From assembly GCA_963921195.1 (NCBI GenBank), contig OY992540.1, forward strand, positions 78,171,337 through 78,235,336: a stretch of 64,000 nt of DNA. The letters are read 5' to 3'. The notes below the pieces were generated by a model that was not told the origin of the DNA, made no database searches, and saw nothing but the letters and a program-made list of their open reading frames with translations. Of the stretch, positions 58,522 through 64,000 are shown piece after piece (position 1 is the first letter of the stretch; each line of letters begins with the position of its first letter). The translations under genes and the position numbers were made by a program. The DNA comes from Pegoplata infirma (lineage: Eukaryota; Arthropoda; Insecta; Diptera; Anthomyiidae).

Positions 58522-59880
58522 TAGGGCGTCCCATCAAATTTAAATTTTAGAGTTTCATATCATAATACCTGCCAAACGATGTCCACGTTAGAGCTGATTG
58601 TGGGAAAATTTATGAAAAAATTTTACAAGATCATCTTCAGTCAGCGGTCAAAGTTGGAAACAACTACGTATCTTGACCAAATCCAGCAAAAAAAATCGTA
58701 AATTTTGCGTACTTTATTGGGAAAATATTTAAAAAGATCCAAAATCGCAGTTTTGGTCCACAAATGCCGATTTTTAAACATAAAAGTTATTTATTTTTTA
58801 TCGAAATTGGTTCAAAAGTTGGAAAATGTTAAGTGTGTTTAAAATATTTTTAAAACATATAAAAAGGCGGTTTTGGTTTAATAATGCTGATCTGCGATTT
58901 TGGTCCACAGATCATAATTTTCGGACCAAAATCGTGTTTTATATTTTTTCAATATAACAAACACAAAAGTTAAAAAATGTTAAGTGTGTTATTTAAAAAA
59001 TATTAAAACTCGATTTTGGTCCAAAAATACTGATCTGCGATTTTGGTACACAGATGCTGCTCAGCATTTTCGGACCAAAATCATGTTTTTATATTTTTTT
59101 AAAATATTTTTTAGATAACACACATAACATTTTCTAACTTTTTAAATATTTTTGCAATGAAGTGCTCCAAATTTCCGAATTTTTTAGCCGGAATTGGTCA
59201 AAAAATTCGGACATGAATTTTGGTCGAAATACTTGATTTTTTCATTTGACCGCTGCTTGCCAACTGAAGGTAATAATAATAAAATAAATTCCCGTCGTTC
59301 CTATAAGGAGCATAGGGCCATAACATATCTATTCCATTCAATTCTGCCCAACGCTAGTGCCTTAATCTCGTTCCAGCTCTTGTTCCAATTCAATTTGGCG
59401 ACGCCATGTGTGTGATGGTTTACCTCTTCTTCGGCTACCCTGAAGATTCCATTCAATAGCATTACTTGTAGTATCACTCAGTGGCCTTCGCAAGGCATGA
59501 CCAATCCAGCGCCATTTTCTTCTAAGAATTTCATTACAAATGGGGGTTTGATTTGTTTCTCTCCATAGCCTTTCGTTCGATATTGTTTGAGGCCAGAATA
59601 TTCTTAGGACTCTTCGTAGACATTGATTTTTAAACGCTTGCAGTGAATTTATATCACGAGCTGCTGCGTTCCAATATTTGCATCCATAAAGGAGCATGGA
59701 TTTAATGCAAGAATTGAAAATGTTAATTTTTGTTCTTTTTGACATGTGAGGAGATCGCCAAATGGGATTTAACTGAAGATGACCTTGCCAAATTTTTTCA
59801 TAAATTTTTCCACTATCAGCTCTAACGTGGCCACCGTTACGAGATGAAATTACAAAATTTAAATTTGACGGAATGCCCTA
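58522..59880. mobile_element. hAT-type foldback inserted in the LINE
   Basis: The ends TAGGGCGTCCCATCAAATTT and (complement of the right end) TAGGGCATTCCGTCAAATTT are flanked by exact 8-bp duplications atgtgtgg (58514-58521 and 59881-59888). Arms with ACGATGTCCACGTTAGAGCTG-like segments are mirrored near 59810-59830. It is interrupted by the LINE fragment 59270-59770. A truncated relative lies at 17018-17675. Confidence 0.9.
59270..59770 (-). pseudogene. 5'-truncated LINE, RT C-terminal region
   Basis: The minus strand encodes a clean C-terminal stretch (59362-59745) with KSMLLYGCKYWN, FKNQCLRRVLRI, ILRRKWRWIGHALRR and RRRGKPSHTWRRQIE. This is the usual tail of 'endonuclease-reverse transcriptase' LINEs of the CR1/L2/RTE type. 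A 3' microsatellite (ATTATTATTAC on the minus strand) lies at 59271-59284. Direct repeats aactgaag (59262-59269 and 59771-59778) mark the target duplication. The reading frame is nearly intact, so the insertion is comparatively young. Confidence 0.85.
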
Positions 59881-60421
59881 ATGTGTGGTGCGTTAATAAG
59901 ACCAATGGTGTCCTAATGTGGTGGAGAGAAGTGGAGAAGAAATCATATCTCTGCAACCTACAGAGGGTACAACGACTAGCGTGCGTGAGTTTCACTGATG
60001 CTATTAGATCGGCAGTCCAGGCTGGCCTGGAAGTGTTGCTAAACATTCAGCCCGAGGATATCTACATCAAGAACACAGTAGAAAAATCGGATCTAAGGTT
60101 AAGAGAGTCGCAAATGCTTTGCAACGTTTATGGGGATAATCGACCATATTAAGCACTGTGGGTGGGACGGATCTGGAACAGAAAACGACTATATCCCACC
60201 GCAGGCGAACTTTGATAGAACTTTCGAAGTCCAAATGCCAACTATGGAAGACAGGGCGGAAAACTCTGTTGCAACAGAGAACACGATCTTAATCTTTACA
60301 GACGGATCGAAGAGGGAGACGGGCACGGGTTCGGGAGTGAACTCTAAATGCCTCGAAATCGGGGTCTCATTGAAATTCTCGAACAAGTGTAGTATTTTCC
60401 AGGCTGAGGTACTTGCAATTA

Positions 60422-60653
60422 AAAGGCTTACTGCAAAAACTTGATAAGCAACATTTTATTTTTTGGTGTTATCCGCGTTCTACCGATGTTCCACAGACAG
60501 ATTTTTGGCAGAAGTCTTGCTGAAACCATTCGTACAAGTATCTTAAGTATGTAAGTTTACTAAAGTTATATTTTCTACATTATTTCAAAAGTTTTAAAGC
60601 AAAAATCACCATAAAATGAAATGTTGCTTATCGAGTTTTTACAATAAGCCCTT
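60422..60653. mobile_element. 232-bp MITE inserted in the RNase H region
   Basis: Inverted ends of about 40 bases: AAAGGCTTACTGCAAAAAC... and, complemented, AAGGGCTTATTGTAAAAACT, both followed by GATAAGCAACATTT. Direct repeats caatta flank it (60416-60421 and 60654-60659). Its removal restores the RNase H frame just after the AEVLAI motif. Confidence 0.88.
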
Positions 60654-61479
60654 CAATTAATAAAGCCGCTCAGATGATTATGACAAGAGTTATGTGTCAT
60701 TAACATTTTCGTGGATAGTCTTGCAGCTGAAAGCCTCAGAATCAAGCACTGTAAATTCGAGAATAGATAGGAACTGTGTACAATCCCTTCGTCGAATCAC
60801 TCAGTACACAGTCAAGCTAATCTGGGTGGGGTCGCTGGGAACAAATTTGCTGATGTATGTGCGAAAATGGCACTGAATCGGTGGGGGAACGTGTAGAACC
60901 TTACATGTTGATTCCTATAGCGGAATTGATGGACGAAATTTATCGGATATCAGAGAATACAATGAAGGGTACATGGATAATAAGAACAGGATATCCCGAA
61001 CCATTTGGGACTGCGAACTCCTATGAGGACAAAAAGTCTTCTTGCTACGCAAACGTGTGGTTAGGCTATTAGTGGGAGTACTGATAGGACACTGAATAAT
61101 TAGCCAAATGGCCGTGCGTATAGCTATTTTTGGCAGTGTATTTCTGACTCATTGAAGTCTCTAGAAGTATATCTTAGGGAATCGGTATGGTTCCAGAAGT
61201 ATTCCTTTGTATGAGTGGGGGAGTAGGGAAATAACAATTAAGGATATCACAATGGGCCTTATGGCCTCCGAGTTTATTCGCCAAATGCCGGACTCCAATC
61301 CAAACTAATCTAGGATAAACCGAATTACCACAAAAATTTCTTGGAAAAACTTTTTCCATATCTAAATTTTGATCTTTTGTTAATACAAAACAATATTATC
61401 TACATATAAATAAAGCTTTGAGTAATTCTTTAGTCCAATTCGAAATATAGGTCTAAAACTTTATAAAGTTAATGTATTC

Positions 61480-61860
61480 ATGATCCCTAATGATTTTAAC
61501 GGCGATGTTCGTCCTTCTGTATGTCTGTTAAAAAAATGCTAACTTTTGAAATAAAACTTGGATGCAGCTAAAGTTCTGCATATATTTCTAAATTTCCTGG
61601 TCAGTTTGATATTAAACGTCAGGGAAATCGATATAGTGATTATGAGCGGAACCGTGAAAAAACACGTTTTAAATGATATTGGTAAGAAATCCAAATATTT
61701 AAAATATTAAAAAAAAAAAATTATACTAAAAAAAAATTTATTCTGAAAAAAAATTTTATTCTGAAAAAAAATTTACACTAATATTTTATTTTACAAAAAC
61801 TATAAAATTTTAATTAAAATAGGAATTTGCTTATCCAAAATTTTAAATTTATTTTATGTT
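61480..61860 (-). mobile_element. decayed family A copy
   Basis: TATAGGTCTAAAACTTTATA, ATGTATTCATGATCCCTAAT, TTCGTCCTTCTGTATGTCTG and GTGATTATGAGCGGAACC follow the family A order with many differences. It abuts the better-preserved copy at 61861. Confidence 0.5.
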
Positions 61861-62523
61861 AAAACAAGTAAAAAAGTTAAATTCGGCCTTGCCGAATGTA
61901 GTGATACCCTCCACAATTTCAAAAAGATTATTGCAAACAACTTTATTTAAAAGGAAAATACTTTTGAAAAAAAAAATTGAAAAAAAATTTCCGCGAAAAA
62001 AAATTTTGGAAAAAAAAAAATCCGCGATTTTTTTCTTTTTTTGTCAAAAAATATGTTTGTACTTGTTTAAATACCATTTGGTGCTCAATTATGTTCACAT
62101 ATGTGAACCAGAAGCCGAATTAAAGCATTTTGTGTTTTTAGGTTATGTTGAATGTACTGACATTTTTGAGGTGTGCTTACATTTTCGTTCATAACTTTTG
62201 AACCGCTGAACCGATATCGCTCAAATGCAATACCAAACTTCTCGGGAGAACTTCCAATATATATGTTAAGTTTCAGTCATCTCTGTGCAATATTTTGTCC
62301 GCGAGAGCATTTTCAACAGACAGACAGACGGACAGACGGACAGACGGACAGACGGACAGACGGACAGACGGACAGACGGACATCGCTAGAATGTCTTAAA
62401 ATCGATCGGGCATCATGAATATATATACTTTATAGGGTCCCAGACCGATATTTCGATGAGTTACAAACGGAATGACAAACTTATATATACCCTCTATCAC
62501 TAAGCGGAGGGTATAAAAATACA
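61861..62523 (+). mobile_element. family A copy, near full length
   Basis: AACAAGTAAAAAAGTTAAAT, CGGCCTTGCCGAATGTAGTG, ATACCCTCCACAATTTC ... ATATACCCTCTATCACTAAG and GCGGAGGGTATAAAAAT. Inverted sister of 16131-16741. Confidence 0.8.
62316..62382 (+). repeat. (CAGACGGA)n microsatellite within family A
   Basis: About eight copies of CAGACGGA; shorter (GACG)n runs sit at the equivalent place in other family A, B and C copies. Confidence 0.9.
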
Positions 62524-62524
62524 A

Positions 62525-62978
62525 TCAATTAAAAATCATTTTAATGCTTTGGGCATTGGGGTAGGGTATTCATTTATTCGGCCAAGTCGAATTTAACTTA
62601 TTGCAATTGTTTTTATTATTTTCAATTAAATATGAACCATTAACCCAAAAACCCATTTGTTCAATCAAATTAAACCAATAAATCGATACACAGCAAATAG
62701 ATTTTTATTACAATATCCAAAATGCAAATCTTGTCAAAAAAGAAAAAAAGTGTGTATCGCAAAATTAAAGTTAAACCCAAAAACCTGATTCATAAAGTAT
62801 GAACAACAGATATTTTTTGTTTGAACTACTAAACCACCAAGTGCACTTTACAAAACAATATCAAATTTCTACAAATGAAGTGTATGAATGCATGTTAGTG
62901 AGGCATTTATTATTTAATTTTCAATAATTAACTTAAAATATGCGTTTATATTCTTAAAAATATCGGTCCGTCTGTATG
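62525..62978. other. no gene seen
   Basis: AT-rich, apparently low-copy sequence; 62560-62610 keeps a decayed GGGTATTCATTTATTCGGCC end of a family A-like repeat. Confidence 0.4.
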
Positions 62979-64000
62979 CACTGAAAAAAAGACATAACTA
63001 AATTTAAGGAAAAAATGTCTTTGAAAATTGATTATGAATTTTCCTAAAATCATAGATGGGAATTTTTCATTACCATTGAAATTTAATTACCATTGGTTGA
63101 TATCAATGGTAATGAAAAAATTTTCGTTACCATTTAATGGTAATTAAATTTTTTTAATTGAAAAAATAATTACTAATGGTAATGAAATGCACCAATTGTT
63201 GAAAAACACCAATTATAATTGGTTTCAAAACCATTGGTTTGCACATTTTTGTTTTTTTGAAAAGTTAAAAATTTAAACATCAAAGTATGTTTTTACAAAA
63301 AAAATATGAAAATGTTAAAGACAAAAAACAAAACGCAAATAAAAATTACAAATATTGTGTTATACAAAGGCAATCAACGTGTATTTGGTTTATAAAATGT
63401 GAAAAATTAAAACACCATATAACAAAAAACAACAGATATTTCCAAATATTAACGATTTTGACAATATTGTGACGACTTTTACTAATGGTAATTATTTTTT
63501 TTAATTGATGCCATACCAATGGTAATTATTTTTTTTTAATTTTCATTAGTAATTAAATTCATAAGTAATTTAATTGGTACAATTGATACAACCAATGGTA
63601 ATGAAAAAAATTTCATTACCATTGACATCAATTAAATGGTAATTAAACCATCAATTAATTGGTGCCTTTAATTAATTAGTCCCATCTATGCCTAAAATTT
63701 AGTTAAATTTAACTTAAAAATGAGAAATTTTCTTAACTATGAGGAAAAAATTTTAGTTCATTTACTTATAATTAGTTCAAAGTTTTCTTTAAATGGATTT
63801 TTTAAATTTTAGAAAAAAAAATTCTTACTGCCAAAGAAATTTTCCACAAATCTAAGAATCGTATCTTTATTTTTAAGACATATTTCTTAAAAAACAATTT
63901 AGTTCAAGTTTAGTTAAAATTTACTAAAAAAAACATCATCGTATTTCTCTTCTTTGAATTGAGGAAGTGTGCTTCTTAGAATTTAGTTAATGACTTCTGA
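62979..64000 (+). mobile_element. CACTG-ended element, continues past the window
   Basis: Starts CACTGAAAAAAAGACATAAC. From 63691 onward it matches the interior of 24368-25340 (AAAAAATTTTAGTTCAT, TTATTTTTAAGACATATTTC). It is interrupted by 63051-63690. Confidence 0.7.
63051..63690. mobile_element. hAT-type element with GGTAATGAAA words
   Basis: The ends CATAGATGGGA and TCCCATCTATG are flanked by exact 8-bp duplications cctaaaat (63043-63050 and 63691-63698). ATTACCATTGAAATT/CAATGGTAATGAAA words repeat throughout both halves. No transposase. Confidence 0.9.

Larger units (their letters stand above)
58080..61340 (+). pseudogene. broken non-LTR retrotransposon ORF2 (RT and RNase H)
   Basis: Plus-strand pieces in order. 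58120-58170 encodes LWNLVINKILESLNG (RT motif region). After a frameshift comes VVAYAGDVVLVIKGKF (58173 on), the RT catalytic box, with YAGD in place of YADD. EAKYLGV-like and SWKRNTEE-like decayed segments follow. After the insertion at 58522 come VLMWWREVEKKSYLCNLQRV (59900), then ILIFTDGSKRETGTGSG (RNase H Asp) and FQAEVLAIK (RNase H Glu). After the insertion at 60422 decayed RNase H sequence runs to about 61305. Stops, frameshifts and the mutated RT box show it is dead. Jockey/Loa-type affinity is inferred. Confidence 0.85.

Noticed and set aside
1..64000. LTR retrotransposon or endogenous virus
   Set aside because: No pair of long direct repeats with primer-binding site and no gag, protease, integrase or envelope segment was found; the only reverse-transcriptase pieces are LINE-type.

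Overview
The window reads as AT-rich nuclear DNA of a higher fly (Diptera). The evidence is one intron-containing gene on the minus strand with GT-AG introns, one glutamine/serine/threonine-rich internal exon on the plus strand, and dense non-autonomous DNA transposons. Species cannot be fixed from sequence reading alone; a calyptrate fly such as a blow fly or house-fly relative is my guess.

Host genes. (1) 38532-50345, minus strand: a polypeptide N-acetylgalactosaminyltransferase of three coding exons (49807-50345, 39636-40407, 38532-39194). The exons join in frame to 657 residues: type II membrane anchor, stem, GT2 catalytic domain, ricin-type lectin domain. Its first intron is about 9.4 kb and is packed with repeats. 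(2) 55331-56577, plus strand: one internal exon of a low-complexity Q/S/T/N-rich protein that I cannot name; its other exons lie outside the window or are unrecognised. No other host gene is supported.

Everything else is mainly mobile DNA. 0-11 kb: the end of a CACTCACG-repeat element, a long-TIR MITE, an element with a perfect 9-bp target duplication, a 2.1-kb foldback, two tRNA-like SINE heads, and a 3.46-kb non-autonomous Helitron (6407-9861) whose empty insertion site survives as a partial duplicate at 10288-10420. 11-26 kb: several hAT-type elements with 8-bp target duplications (11360-12902, 14390-15197, 17934-18873, 20942-21422, 23263-24071), elements with CACTC/CACAG ends and TA duplications, and copies of an interspersed family with 'TACCCTCCAC' ends (called family A here). 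26-35 kb: minisatellites, a pogo/Tigger-like element carrying a LINE fragment, and sparse apparently unique DNA. 36-38 kb: a hAT element inside a hAT element. 40-50 kb: the big intron, with compound foldback palindromes. 50-64 kb: more family A, another foldback, the Q-rich exon, and a broken non-LTR retrotransposon (about 58080-61340) interrupted by a hAT element that is itself interrupted by a second LINE, and separately by a 232-bp MITE. The last kilobase holds a hAT element inside a CACTG-ended element.

The most informative theme is that insertions can be read as exact events: termini, target duplications and in several cases the uninterrupted sequence are all visible. Nine hAT-type insertions have perfect 8-bp duplications, yet their terminal sequences mostly differ and most carry their own short word repeated inside the ends. 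None encodes a recognisable transposase, so all depend on factors outside this window.
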